A stretch of 64,000 nt of DNA from Ruminococcus sp. (GTDB lineage: Bacteria > Bacillota > Clostridia > Oscillospirales > Ruminococcaceae), in contig NZ_JAFYYT010000028.1 in the NCBI RefSeq assembly GCF_017549005.1, positions 40,642-104,641 on the forward strand, in the 5' to 3' direction. The position numbers were made by a program, and so were the translations under genes. Positions 41,082-49,899 of the stretch are shown in pieces. The stretch's first letter is position 1; every line of letters begins with the position of its first letter. The notes below the pieces were generated by a model. It was given only the letters and a program-made list of their open reading frames with translations. It did no database searches and was not told the DNA's origin.

Positions 41082-42263
41082 GTGATAGATTACGACAAGG
41101 TCCTTTCGGACAAGATAAAAAGCATAAAGCCCTCGGGAATACGTAAGTTCTTCGATATTGCAGGAACTATGGAGGACGTTATCTCCCTGGGCGTCGGCGA
41201 GCCCGATTTCAATACTCCCTGGGCTATAAGGAAGTCGGCTATACAGGTGCTGGAGAGAAAGCACATAATCTACGGTCCAAACAAGGGTATCGCTCCCCTC
41301 AGAAGCACTATTTCTGCTCATATCGAGAAAAAACACGGCATAAAGTACGATCCCGACAAGGAGATAATCGTTACTGTCGGCGGTTCTGAGGCGATAGACC
41401 TTACAGTCCGCGGACTTCTCGACCCCGGCGACGAGGTCCTCGTTGTGGAGCCTTGTTTCGTCTGTTATGCTCCTCTTGTGGAACTTGCAGGGGGAGTGCC
41501 CGTTTCCGTGCCGACACGCATCGAGAACAACTTCAAGCTGACTCTCGAGGATTTCAAAGACAAGATCACTGAGCGCACAAAGCTCCTCATACTGCCTTTC
41601 CCCAACAATCCTACGGGAGCTGTCATGACAAGGAAAGATCTGGAACCCATTGCCGATTTCCTGCGTGATACGAATATAATGGTACTTACTGACGAGATAT
41701 ACTCCGAGCTAACCTATGGAATGAAGCATTTCTCTATCATAGAGCTGGAGGGCATGAGAGAGCGTACAATATATGTGAACGGTTTCTCAAAGGCTTATGC
41801 CATGACCGGCTGGAGACTTGGCTATGTTACGGCTCCTGCACCTATAATCTCACAGATAGCGAAGATACATCAGTACGGTATCATGTGCAGTCCCTTCATC
41901 AGTCAGAATGCGGCTGTTGAAGCTCTTACCGCCTGTGACGCGGAAGTCGCAAAAATGGTTGACGAGTACAATACCCGCCGCCGCTACCTTGTAGGCGAGT
42001 TCAACCGTCTCGGTCTGACCTGCTTTAACCCCGAGGGAGCCTTCTATGTGTTCCCGTGTATCAAGAGCACAGGTCTTACAAGCGAGGAGTTCTGTGAAAG
42101 ACTGCTCTTTGAGGAACGGGTCGCGGCAGTTCCGGGCAGCGCTTTCGGCGACAGCGGCGAGGGATATATGCGTATTTCCTATGCTTATTCTCTCAAACAC
42201 CTTATGGAAGCTATCAAGCGTATCGAAAAGTTCCTGAAAAAGCTGGAGAACGAGAAGAAATGA
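41082..42263 (+). CDS. PLP-dependent class I/II aminotransferase, PatA-like
   Basis: Aminotransferase of the aspartate/aromatic group. The start is GTG 41082, 2 bp after the regulator stop. The 393 residues include ISLGVGEPDFNTPW, GGSEAIDLTVRGL, PFPNNPTGAVM, the Asp of LTDEIYSELTY, PLP Lys in NGFSKAYAMTGWRLGY and the Arg of YMRISYAYS that binds the substrate carboxylate. Substrate is not certain; PatA-type enzymes act on N-acetyl-LL-diaminopimelate or aromatic acids. Its end overlaps ispE by 4 bp (ATGA). Confidence 0.93.
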   Translation: MIDYDKVLSDKIKSIKPSGIRKFFDIAGTMEDVISLGVGEPDFNTPWAIRKSAIQVLERKHIIYGPNKGIAPLRSTISAHIEKKHGIKYDPDKEIIVTVGGSEAIDLTVRGLLDPGDEVLVVEPCFVCYAPLVELAGGVPVSVPTRIENNFKLTLEDFKDKITERTKLLILPFPNNPTGAVMTRKDLEPIADFLRDTNIMVLTDEIYSELTYGMKHFSIIELEGMRERTIYVNGFSKAYAMTGWRLGYVTAPAPIISQIAKIHQYGIMCSPFISQNAAVEALTACDAEVAKMVDEYNTRRRYLVGEFNRLGLTCFNPEGAFYVFPCIKSTGLTSEEFCERLLFEERVAAVPGSAFGDSGEGYMRISYAYSLKHLMEAIKRIEKFLKKLENEKK

Positions 42264-43120
42264 AAGTAAAAACAGCAGCAAAGATAAATCTTGCCCTTGA
42301 CGTTACGGGAAAGCTCCCGAACGGCTACCATACCATCGAGAGCGTTTTCCAGACCGTAGGGCTTTACGACGAGGTATCAGTGGAGCTGACACCAAAGGAC
42401 ATAGTTCTCAGCTGTGAAGTTCCGGAGGAGTTTGCGGCTTCCGACCCTATACCCTGCGATGAGCGCAATATCGCGTACAAAGCGGCGAAGCTGTTCTTTG
42501 AGGAGAACGGAATGGACTGCGGCTGCCGTATACATATTAAAAAGGGTATCCCTTCGCAGGCAGGCATGGGCGGCGGCAGCACCGACGCTGCAGCTGTTCT
42601 CTACTGTCTCGGCAGAATGACGGGCAAAAGCGTAAAAGCTCCAGAAAAACTTGGTGCGGATGTGCCTTTCTTCCTCACGGGCGGAACTGCCTATGTTGAG
42701 GGCATAGGGGAGAGGATAACTCCCATTGCCGATCATTCGGGGAAAATACTGGTCATTGCAAAGGGAAAAGAGGGCGTTTCCACAGCTCAGGCTTACGGAA
42801 ACATCGACAGTCTCAGCGCTCCTGAGCACCCCGAGACCCGCAAGCTCGTGGAAGCCATAGAAAAAGCTCCTGATACGGCTTATAAATTCTTCGGGAATCT
42901 CTTTGAACAGGCTGTTGAGCTTGCAGAAGTCAGCGACATCAGAAGTGAAATGCTGAAATCTCGCGCCCTGAGCGCAGTCATGACGGGCAGCGGCTCGGCA
43001 GTTTTCGGACTTTTCAAAGAGCCTGCACAGGCAGTCAGATGCGTTGACAAGCTCAGGGAAAAGGGCTATTTTGCCTGTGTATGCGAGACAGTCCCCGAGA
43101 GCTTTATCATACTTGATTAA
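42260..43120 (+). CDS. ispE: 4-diphosphocytidyl-2-C-methyl-D-erythritol kinase
   Basis: GHMP kinase of the MEP isoprenoid pathway. The 286 residues include KINLALDVTGKLPNGYH at the start, the ATP-binding PSQAGMGGGSTDAAA, KLGADVPFFLTGGTA and the C-terminal SAVMTGSGSAVFGLF. The helix between the glycine loop and LGADVPFF is about ten residues shorter than in many homologues, but all motifs are present. It is translationally coupled to the aminotransferase by the 4-bp overlap. A strong terminator follows at once. Confidence 0.96.
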   Translation: MKVKTAAKINLALDVTGKLPNGYHTIESVFQTVGLYDEVSVELTPKDIVLSCEVPEEFAASDPIPCDERNIAYKAAKLFFEENGMDCGCRIHIKKGIPSQAGMGGGSTDAAAVLYCLGRMTGKSVKAPEKLGADVPFFLTGGTAYVEGIGERITPIADHSGKILVIAKGKEGVSTAQAYGNIDSLSAPEHPETRKLVEAIEKAPDTAYKFFGNLFEQAVELAEVSDIRSEMLKSRALSAVMTGSGSAVFGLFKEPAQAVRCVDKLREKGYFACVCETVPESFIILD

Positions 43121-43152
43121 AAACTTATCGCCGCAGGGCGATAAGTTTTTTT
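43121..43152 (+). terminator. terminator of ispE
   Basis: AAACTTATCGCC (43121-43132) pairs with GGCGATAAGTTT (43137-43148), loop GCAG; the T-run continues past 43148. Confidence 0.9.
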
Positions 43153-43218
43153 ATATCCTTTCATGCTTCGGTGTATTATTAATATGTTAGACATTTTGAT
43201 GAAAATTAACAAAATCTA

Positions 43219-43247
43219 TTGACAAGTCTGCTCATTTAAGTTATAAT
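43219..43247 (+). promoter_or_regulatory. perfect sigma-A promoter of the YegP-like gene
   Basis: TTGACA (43219-43224), 17-bp spacer, TATAAT (43242-43247). Confidence 0.92.
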
Positions 43248-43310
43248 TATGATACAAAATCGAAAAATTCGATTTATTTTTACTTTGCTGAAAGGTGTTG
43301 AATAGTAATT

Positions 43311-43697
43311 ATGGGAAAATTTATAATCAAGGCTACCAAGACAGGCTATACCTTTAGTCTGAAAGCTGGTAACGGAGAGATCATCGCTACGGGCGGAGAG
43401 GTCTACAATACTCTCGCAAGCGTAAAGAACGGTATCGCAAGTGTTGCCAAGAACGCTCCCGTTGCTAATCTTGAGGATCAGACGATCGAAGGGTTCCAGT
43501 CGGAGAACAATCCTAAGTTTGAGATCTATAAGGACAAGTCGGGCGAATTCAGATTCCGCCTTAAAGCAAAAAACGGTGAGATAATTGCCGCCAGCGAGGG
43601 CTATGTCAAGAAGGACAGCTGCAAAAAGGGCATAGCGAGCGTAAGGAAGAACGCTGTTGACGCTCCCGTTATCGAGCCGGAGCCCGAGAAAAAGTGA
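43311..43697 (+). CDS. YegP-like protein with two DUF1508 repeats
   Basis: Small conserved protein; the DUF1508 fold is known but its function is not established. The 128 residues contain the repeat twice. The first (about 1-50) is FIIKATKTGYTFSLKAGNGEII followed by NTLASVKNGIASVAKNA. The second (about 68-118) is FEIYKDKSGEFRFRLKAKNGEII and SCKKGIASVRKNA. The tail is Pro/Glu-rich. A perfect-consensus promoter suggests strong constitutive expression, and a terminator follows. Confidence 0.9.
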   Translation: MGKFIIKATKTGYTFSLKAGNGEIIATGGEVYNTLASVKNGIASVAKNAPVANLEDQTIEGFQSENNPKFEIYKDKSGEFRFRLKAKNGEIIAASEGYVKKDSCKKGIASVRKNAVDAPVIEPEPEKK

Positions 43698-43709
43698 ATA
43701 TGAGTATAA

Positions 43710-43746
43710 GGGTGTGATGATCTTGATCTGTCACACCCCTTTTTGC
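43710..43746 (+). terminator. terminator of the YegP-like gene
   Basis: GGGTGTGA (43710-43717) pairs with TCACACCC (43731-43738), followed by CTTTTTG. Confidence 0.85.
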
Positions 43747-43771
43747 TGTATTATAAATTGTAAATTACCTG

Positions 43772-43801
43772 TTGACAATTTCTATAGTGTTAGTATATAA
43801 T
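43772..43801 (+). promoter_or_regulatory. promoter of dapF-dapL
   Basis: TTGACA (43772-43777), 18-bp spacer, TATAAT (43796-43801). Confidence 0.85.
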
Positions 43802-43807
43802 AAGTAT

Positions 43808-43898
43808 GGCGGAGCTTTTGCGTGTTAGCAGCGCAGAAGCTGTTTAGCACCGCCTTTACTGCTCTCTCCCGTGAGTCACCACCGATGGGAGCAATACT
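43808..43898 (+). promoter_or_regulatory. structured dapF leader with a possible anti-Shine-Dalgarno hairpin
   Basis: Right after the expected transcript start, GGCGG (43808-43812) pairs with CCGCC (43850-43854) around an inner stem of 10 pairs (43813-43822 with 43832-43841, one G-T pair, 9-base loop). Then CTCCC (43866-43870) can pair with GGGAG (43887-43891), which is the ribosome site of dapF. This would block translation when formed. It does not match the lysine riboswitch or another class known to me. Confidence 0.5.
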
Positions 43899-44777
43899 AT
43901 GAAATTTTCAAAAATGCATGGCATCGGCAACGACTATATCTATGTGAACTGCTTCGAGGAGACGGTCAGCGAGCCGGAAAAGGTCTCGGTGATACTCAGC
44001 GACAGACACAAGGGCGTAGGCTCTGACGGACTTGTGCTCATCATGCCCTCGGAAAAGGCTGATTTCCGTATGAGGATATTCAACGCGGACGGCTCTGAAG
44101 CTATGATGTGCGGCAATGCCACGCGCTGTATCGGCAAATACGTCTATGATACGGGACTTACCGACAAGCCCGACATTACACTGGAGACAAATTCGGGCAT
44201 AAAATACCTGAAGCTTTATACAAAGGACGGAAAAGTGGACTCTGTTACCGTGGATATGGGCAAGGCTGTCCTTGTTCCCAAGGATATCCCCGTGAACAGC
44301 GGAAAGGAGCGTTTCATAAGCGAGCCCGTGGAGGTCTGCGGCAGAACGTGGGATATCACCTGCGTTTCTATGGGGAACCCCCATGCAGTCATCTTTACGG
44401 AGGGCGTTTCGGAGCTTGACCTTGAAAAAATAGGCCCTTACTTCGAGAACCATGAGCTCTTCCCGAACCGCGTGAATACCGAGTTCGCAGAGGTCATCGA
44501 CGACCACACCCTCAATATGCGCGTATGGGAGCGCGGAAGCGGCGAGACTTTCGCCTGCGGTACGGGTACCTGTGCTACAGTTGTAGCGGCAGTCCTCAAC
44601 GGCATTTGCCGCCATGACGAGGAAGTCCTCGTACATCTTAGGGGCGGGGACCTGCGTATCACATACAAGTCCGACGGGACTGTTCTCATGACGGGTCCTG
44701 CGGAGTACGTTTTCGAGGGAAATGTTTCCGACGAGTTCATAAATAAAGCAAAGGAGAATGTTGTATGCCGCAGCTGA
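43899..44777 (+). CDS. dapF: diaminopimelate epimerase
   Basis: Converts LL- to meso-diaminopimelate for lysine and peptidoglycan. The 292 residues begin MKFSKMHGIGNDYIYV and contain both catalytic Cys: MMCGNATRC and FACGTGTCA. MGNPHAVIF and NTEFAEV between them line the substrate site. The length is slightly above the E. coli enzyme. The ribosome site GGGAG is seven bases before the ATG and can be sequestered by the leader. dapL starts inside its last 13 bp, so both steps of the pathway are coupled. Confidence 0.97.
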   Translation: MKFSKMHGIGNDYIYVNCFEETVSEPEKVSVILSDRHKGVGSDGLVLIMPSEKADFRMRIFNADGSEAMMCGNATRCIGKYVYDTGLTDKPDITLETNSGIKYLKLYTKDGKVDSVTVDMGKAVLVPKDIPVNSGKERFISEPVEVCGRTWDITCVSMGNPHAVIFTEGVSELDLEKIGPYFENHELFPNRVNTEFAEVIDDHTLNMRVWERGSGETFACGTGTCATVVAAVLNGICRHDEEVLVHLRGGDLRITYKSDGTVLMTGPAEYVFEGNVSDEFINKAKENVVCRS

Positions 44778-45973
44778 ATGAAAATTTTCTCAGACTTGAG
44801 AAAAATTACCTTTTTATAAATATCGCAAAGAAAATAGCCGCTTTCAAGGAGCTTCACCCCGAGGCGGACATAATAAGAATGGGTATCGGCGACGTTACCC
44901 TGCCTATCGCACCTGTAGTCATTGAAGCCATGAAGAAGGGCTGCGACGAAATGGGCGTAAAGGAAACGTTCAAGGGCTATGAGGACAGCGGTGCAGGCTA
45001 TGACTTCCTGCGCGAGGCTGTTTCACGCTATTATAAGAGCTTCGGAGCAGATGTGGCTCCCGATGAGATAAGGATAAACGACGGTGCAAAGTCAGACTGC
45101 GGAAATATCGTGGATATCTTCGGGGACGACAATATCATACTCGTTACCGACCCTGCGTATCCCGTATATGTGGACTCAAACCTTATGAGCGGCAGGAAGA
45201 TAATCTATGCCGACTCCAACGAGGAGAACGGCTTTGCAGCTATGCCTGACGAGTCGGTACACGCGGATATAATCTATCTCTGCTCGCCCAACAATCCTAC
45301 GGGCTCGGTCTACACAAGGGCTCAGCTTGCGGAGTGGATAGCCTATGCGAAGCGCAATAACGCTGTTATCATCTATGATTCGGCTTATGAAGCATTTATC
45401 ACAGACCCTGATGTGCCGAGGAGCATTTTCTGTATTGAGGGCGCAAAGGAGTGCTGTATCGAGATGTGTTCACTGTCCAAGACCGCAGGCTTTACGGGTA
45501 TGCGCTGCGGATACACGGTAATACCCGAGGCTCTCAAGGTCATAGCGAGCGACGGTACGGAGGTATCAGTGGCTCAGATATGGGGCAGAAGACAGGGAAG
45601 CAAGTTCAACGGCGTTTCCTATCCTGTCCAGTGTGCGGCAGCTGCCGTTTTCACTGACGAGGGACTGAAACAGGTCCATGAGAATATCGAATATTATCAG
45701 GAAAATGCCCGTATCATCTCTGAAACTATGAAAAAACTGGGCGTAAAGTTCACAGGCGGCGTAAATTCGCCTTATATTTGGTTCAAGTGTCCCAATGACA
45801 TGAAGAGCTGGGACTTCTTCGACATCATGCTGGAAAAGATAGCCGTTGTCGGAACTCCCGGCGCAGGCTTCGGAAAGAACGGAGAGGGCTGGTTCAGACT
45901 TACCTCCTTCGGCGACAGACAGCGTACTATCGAGGCTATGGAGCGCTTTGAAAAGCTTGTAAACGGAATATGA
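44765..45973 (+). CDS. dapL: LL-diaminopimelate aminotransferase
   Basis: Makes LL-diaminopimelate from tetrahydrodipicolinate and glutamate in one step, bypassing the succinylase or acetylase route. The 402-residue length is typical. Motifs are NYLFINIAKKI, IIRMGIGDVTLPIAP, KGYEDSGAGYDFLREAV, YLCSPNNPTGSVY, PLP Lys in CSLSKTAGFTGMRCGY, and SPYIWFKCP. The substrate, and not only the fold, is indicated by these DapL-specific segments and by the dapF neighbour. It overlaps dapF by 13 bp. Confidence 0.96.
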   Translation: MPQLNENFLRLEKNYLFINIAKKIAAFKELHPEADIIRMGIGDVTLPIAPVVIEAMKKGCDEMGVKETFKGYEDSGAGYDFLREAVSRYYKSFGADVAPDEIRINDGAKSDCGNIVDIFGDDNIILVTDPAYPVYVDSNLMSGRKIIYADSNEENGFAAMPDESVHADIIYLCSPNNPTGSVYTRAQLAEWIAYAKRNNAVIIYDSAYEAFITDPDVPRSIFCIEGAKECCIEMCSLSKTAGFTGMRCGYTVIPEALKVIASDGTEVSVAQIWGRRQGSKFNGVSYPVQCAAAAVFTDEGLKQVHENIEYYQENARIISETMKKLGVKFTGGVNSPYIWFKCPNDMKSWDFFDIMLEKIAVVGTPGAGFGKNGEGWFRLTSFGDRQRTIEAMERFEKLVNGI

Positions 45974-45974
45974 T

Positions 45975-46003
45975 AAAAAAATGGGCGTTTCGCCCATTTT
46001 TTT
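45975..46003 (+). terminator. terminator of dapF-dapL
   Basis: AAAAAAATGGGCG (from 45975) pairs with CGCCCATTTTTTT (to 46003), loop TTT. Confidence 0.92.
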
Positions 46004-46056
46004 ATTCAGCCTTTTACTCTCTGTATGATTTTGCACCTTTAAATGTCAAAAATCTA

Positions 46057-46085
46057 TTGACAGGAACTCCAAAATATTATATAAT
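46057..46085 (+). promoter_or_regulatory. promoter of rny
   Basis: TTGACA (46057-46062), 17-bp spacer, TATAAT (46080-46085), a perfect consensus. It lies 300 bp before the rny start. Confidence 0.88.
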
Positions 46086-46091
46086 AATTAT

Positions 46092-46376
46092 GTTGTATTT
46101 ATTTGCATAATATTACTATGGCAGTATATGCAGCTTTGTTTTACATCATTAATCCGCAGTCGGAATATATACATAGAAATAAGCGGTTCAAATATGATTA
46201 TAGAACAAATCTTGGACGGGGATACTTACGTCCGTCTATTTTTTGCTGGCTGAGAAATCCTCAGCTGTTCATCTATATATTTACAAATGAATAAAATAAT
46301 GCGGCATTTACCGCCTTTAAGTAATAATTAAAATTAATGATACAAACTAATTATTATTTTTACGAAAAAGGAGGTA
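46092..46376 (+). promoter_or_regulatory. long rny leader with a terminator-like hairpin
   Basis: About 290 nt of untranslated leader is predicted. GACGG (46215-46219) pairs with CCGTC (46232-46236), or GGACG with CGTCC, and TATTTTTT follows (46237-46244): a possible attenuator. GCTGAG (46249-46254) pairs with CTCAGC (46260-46265) just after. No known riboswitch was recognised. The 63-codon ORF in it lacks a ribosome site. Confidence 0.45.
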
Positions 46377-46385
46377 ATGCACTGT

Positions 46386-47963
46386 ATGGATCCAATCATC
46401 GCTATTGTCCTTATAATAGCTGCTCTTGCAGCGGGAGTCGGCGTTGGATATGCTCTTTTCTTCAAAAAGGGTATCGCCGCAGGCGTGGAAAAGCGTAAGC
46501 GCGACGCAGAAGCGATAGTTGGTTCTGCCGAGCAGCAGGCCGAGCGTATCGTAGAAGACGCCGAAAAGGACGCTGACAACAAGAAGAAGAGCGCTCTTAT
46601 CGAGGCTAAGGACGAGATACATAAGCTCCGTACTGAAGCGGATAAGGAGATCAAGGATCGCAGAGCAGAGCTGTCACGTCAGGAAAGACGTATGCAGCAG
46701 AAAGAGGAGAATTTAGACAAAAAGACTGATAACCTCGAGAAAAAGGAGGATATGCTCAATCAGAAGATCAAATCAGCTGACGAAAAGCTGAAGGAGGCTG
46801 ACTCTATCAAGAAGAGCCAGATGGATATTCTCGAGCGTATTTCCGAGTTTACAAAGGATCAGGCTAAGGAGTACATAATCTCAAAGCTCGAAGACGACCT
46901 CGTACACGAAAAGGCTGTAAAGATAGCAGCCTATGAGCAGCAGATCAAGGACGAATGTCAGGAGAAGGCAAGAAGCTATATTTCTCTTGCCATCGCAAAG
47001 GTAGCTGCCGATCAGGTGTCAGAGGCGGCAGTATCTGTTGTTCCTCTTCCCAATGATGAAATGAAGGGCCGTATCATCGGCCGTGAGGGACGCAACATCA
47101 GGACCCTTGAGACCCTCACAGGTGTCGATCTTATCATTGACGATACTCCCGAAGCGATCACGATATCCTGTTTTGACCAGATCAGGCGTGAGGTCGCAAG
47201 GATAGCCCTCGAAAAGCTCATTGCCGACGGCCGTATCCATCCTACACGTATTGAGGAGATGGTGGAAAAGGCCCGCCGCGAGGTAGAGTACCGCATCAAG
47301 CAGGAGGGTGAGCGCGCTGTTATCGAGACCAATGTTCACGGCCTCAACCACGAGCTCATCAAGCTTATCGGACGTCTTAAATTCCGTACAAGTTACAGGC
47401 AGAATGTCCTCGATCATTCTATCGAGGTCGCTAAGCTCTGCGGAGTTCTTGCTTCAGAGCTGGGCGTTGACGCAAATATCGCAAGACGTGCAGGACTTCT
47501 CCATGATATCGGTAAGGCTCTTACTGCCGAGATCGAGGGTTCTCATGTACAGATAGGCGTTGACGTTTGTAAAAAATACAACGAAAATCCTGTTATTATC
47601 CACGCTGTTGAAGCTCACCACAACGATGTTGAGCCGAAAACAGTAATTGCCTGCATAGTTCAGGCAGCCGACGCTATCTCAGCTGCAAGACCTGCCGCAA
47701 GAAGCGAAAACTATGAAAGCTATATCAAGCGCCTCCAGAAGCTCGAGGAGATATGCAACTCCTACGACGGCGTTGAAAAGTGCTTCGCTGTACAGGCAGG
47801 ACGCGAAGTCAGGATCATGGTCACACCTGAGGTCATCAACGATGAGAAGATGGTACTCGTGGCAAGACAGATCGCTCAGCAGATCGAGACTGAAATGGAC
47901 TATCCCGGTCAGATCAAGATCAATATCATACGCGAAAGCAGAGTTACTGACTACGCAAAATAA
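46386..47963 (+). CDS. rny: ribonuclease Y
   Basis: Membrane-anchored endonuclease that starts mRNA decay in Firmicutes. ATG 46386 is favoured: AAAGGAGG (46367-46374) is 11 bases upstream, whereas the ATG at 46377 is only two bases away. Of 525 residues, an N-terminal membrane helix ([19 protein letters not shown]) is followed by a long coiled coil (about 30-190), a KH domain ([19 protein letters not shown]) and an HD domain with GLLHDIGKA and the H of VEAHHNDVE. The length is standard. It is a single gene behind a long leader. Confidence 0.96.
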   Translation: MDPIIAIVLIIAALAAGVGVGYALFFKKGIAAGVEKRKRDAEAIVGSAEQQAERIVEDAEKDADNKKKSALIEAKDEIHKLRTEADKEIKDRRAELSRQERRMQQKEENLDKKTDNLEKKEDMLNQKIKSADEKLKEADSIKKSQMDILERISEFTKDQAKEYIISKLEDDLVHEKAVKIAAYEQQIKDECQEKARSYISLAIAKVAADQVSEAAVSVVPLPNDEMKGRIIGREGRNIRTLETLTGVDLIIDDTPEAITISCFDQIRREVARIALEKLIADGRIHPTRIEEMVEKARREVEYRIKQEGERAVIETNVHGLNHELIKLIGRLKFRTSYRQNVLDHSIEVAKLCGVLASELGVDANIARRAGLLHDIGKALTAEIEGSHVQIGVDVCKKYNENPVIIHAVEAHHNDVEPKTVIACIVQAADAISAARPAARSENYESYIKRLQKLEEICNSYDGVEKCFAVQAGREVRIMVTPEVINDEKMVLVARQIAQQIETEMDYPGQIKINIIRESRVTDYAK

Positions 47964-48004
47964 TGCAACTTACTGCGGAAGCAGAACCGTTTCCGCAGAC
48001 GTTT

Positions 48005-48044
48005 CGGCTGTCGGGCATTATGCTCGACAGCCGATTTATTTTAC
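48005..48044 (+). terminator. terminator of rny
   Basis: CGGCTGTCG (48005-48013) pairs with CGACAGCCG (48025-48033), followed by ATTTATTTT. A second perfect palindrome, CCGGGAAGCGCTTCCCGG, lies at 48055-48072. Confidence 0.8.
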
Positions 48045-48127
48045 TGTGGAGACTCCGGGAAGCGCTTCCCGGTGCCTTCAGAGTAAAATATCATGTCCAT
48101 GATAGGATTACATGAGGGGGCTATTCT

Positions 48128-49867
48128 ATGAAAGGAAAAGTATTTATCGGAGCGCTTGCTTCGGCAGCTGCTTCGCTGCTTCTTGCAGCGGCGTCCGTTT
48201 CTGTGGGCGCGTCTGCCGCATGGAAGAAAACAGGGCTGATAGGTGATATCAACGGCGACGGTGCTGTAAATATCGCCGATATTGTCACGCTGTCGAAACA
48301 TCTGCGCGGAACTGAAAAGCTGGGCGAAGACAGCGTTTTCAGAATGGCTGACGGCAGCGATTATATCGTCAGGACTGCAGGAAAAGACGATGTGAAGCTT
48401 GAGGCGAATACACGGAGCATACAAAAAGCCGATCTGGACAGGAACGGCGCTGTTGAGGTATTTGACCTTGTGCAGCTCAGAAAGGTGGTAATTGCGTCTT
48501 CTCCCTGCGGTGAGATAATGAAATGGGAAGAGGATCCGAAGCCTGCAACAACTACCACAACTGTCGTAACAACGACCACGGCTACGACTACAACTGCTCC
48601 ACCGCCACCGCCTCCTCCGCCTCAGAAAAAGGACTTCATCGAACCGCCTTTAGCGGATATGTACGGCAGTATGCCGTCTCAGGGAAAGGTCAATCTGCTT
48701 ATATTCTATGTGGATTTTACCGACTGCAGGTTCGAATATGATCCGTCGGTGGAGGAAATAGAAAGGATAGCCTTCGGCAAAGAGGACGACAAATCGGCTT
48801 CGTATCCTTTCGAGAGCTTCAGCGCGTTCTATAAACGAGCCTCGAAGGGGGCTCTGGAACTCAGCGGAAAGGCTTACAAGTACACCTGTGAGGAAAAAAT
48901 AGCCAAATACGGCGATGATGAATATAAATCACTGTTTGCCGAAGAGGTAATAAGCAAGATGGACGATATCGTTGATTACAGTCAGTTCGACGCGAACGGT
49001 GACCATGTTATCGACGCCATACTCTTCTGTGTGCCGGGCTCTTCGGGCAACGACTGGTGGTCGTGTGCAGGGCAGTACTACGGCGAGGCGCTTACTGTTG
49101 ACGGCATGACCCCGGGACATATGATCACAGGCAATGCCGCTATCAAAAGCTCGAACAGCTATATAACTTTTATCTCCACATATTCTCATGAAATAGCTCA
49201 CTGCATGGGACTTCCCGATTATTACCTCTATAACGAGAAGAAGGATATCGACGGTATGCACGGTTCTGCGGGATTTGAACTCATGGACGAAGCTTATTCC
49301 GATCTCTCGGCAGTATCCAAGCTCATGCTCGGCTGGCTGAGAGAGGATCAGGTTCAGGTTTACGACCCTGAAAAGGGAGAGCAGACCTTCACTATCGTCA
49401 ACGGTCAGACCGACGGCGGAAACTGCCTCATAATCCCGAGAGGAGACCTTAACGGCTACAAATCTGAGTTCTTTATCGTTGAATATACCACCCTTGAGGG
49501 AAATAACAGCCTTTTAGAGTCAGCTTTCAGAAAAACCAGAGTCCTAGGAAGCGGAATAAGCGTAAAACACATCGAAGCGGACATATATACCAACATATAC
49601 GGAACTTTTTTCAAGTATCAGAGCGGACATGACGAGTATACAAATTACAATAAGGACCGCCGCTTTATCAGGCTCGTAAATGATGCTGAGGGCGATGGAA
49701 GGCATAAAACCGATAATTTCTTCTATACAGGCGATGTAATATCAAACGCTGTGAAGGGCTTTGCGTGGTATGACAGCTACGGCAGCGAGACCGTAGACCC
49801 GAATCTCACCATAACTGTGGGAGAATTGAAGGATAACGCCTATACCGTAACAGTTTCAAGAAAATAA
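48128..49867 (+). CDS. secreted dockerin-bearing metalloprotease, M6-like
   Basis: Secreted zinc peptidase with an N-terminal dockerin. Of 579 residues, there is a signal peptide (about 1-31), then two dockerin repeats (GDINGDGAVNIADIVTLSKHL and ADLDRNGAVEVFDLVQLRK), then a Thr and Pro linker at about 138-165. The catalytic domain begins near NLLIFYVDFTD. The zinc motif is SHEIAHCMGLPDYY (HExxHxxGxxD), typical of metzincin-like immune-inhibitor-A relatives. A good GAGGGGG ribosome site precedes the ATG. It probably sits on the cellulosome scaffold and may trim or protect the complex. The next gene starts 33 bp later. Confidence 0.82.
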   Translation: MKGKVFIGALASAAASLLLAAASVSVGASAAWKKTGLIGDINGDGAVNIADIVTLSKHLRGTEKLGEDSVFRMADGSDYIVRTAGKDDVKLEANTRSIQKADLDRNGAVEVFDLVQLRKVVIASSPCGEIMKWEEDPKPATTTTTVVTTTTATTTTAPPPPPPPPQKKDFIEPPLADMYGSMPSQGKVNLLIFYVDFTDCRFEYDPSVEEIERIAFGKEDDKSASYPFESFSAFYKRASKGALELSGKAYKYTCEEKIAKYGDDEYKSLFAEEVISKMDDIVDYSQFDANGDHVIDAILFCVPGSSGNDWWSCAGQYYGEALTVDGMTPGHMITGNAAIKSSNSYITFISTYSHEIAHCMGLPDYYLYNEKKDIDGMHGSAGFELMDEAYSDLSAVSKLMLGWLREDQVQVYDPEKGEQTFTIVNGQTDGGNCLIIPRGDLNGYKSEFFIVEYTTLEGNNSLLESAFRKTRVLGSGISVKHIEADIYTNIYGTFFKYQSGHDEYTNYNKDRRFIRLVNDAEGDGRHKTDNFFYTGDVISNAVKGFAWYDSYGSETVDPNLTITVGELKDNAYTVTVSRK

Positions 49868-49899
49868 ACTGCATCTGATGCAGGAAGGAAAGAAAAACA

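Noticed and set aside
43808-43898. dapF leader as a lysine riboswitch
   Set aside because: Length (about 90 nt) and conserved bases do not fit the much larger L box; kept only as a structured leader of unknown type.
46103-46294. 63-codon frame in the rny leader
   Set aside because: No ribosome site, and it runs through the attenuator-like hairpin; composition is that of AT-rich non-coding DNA.
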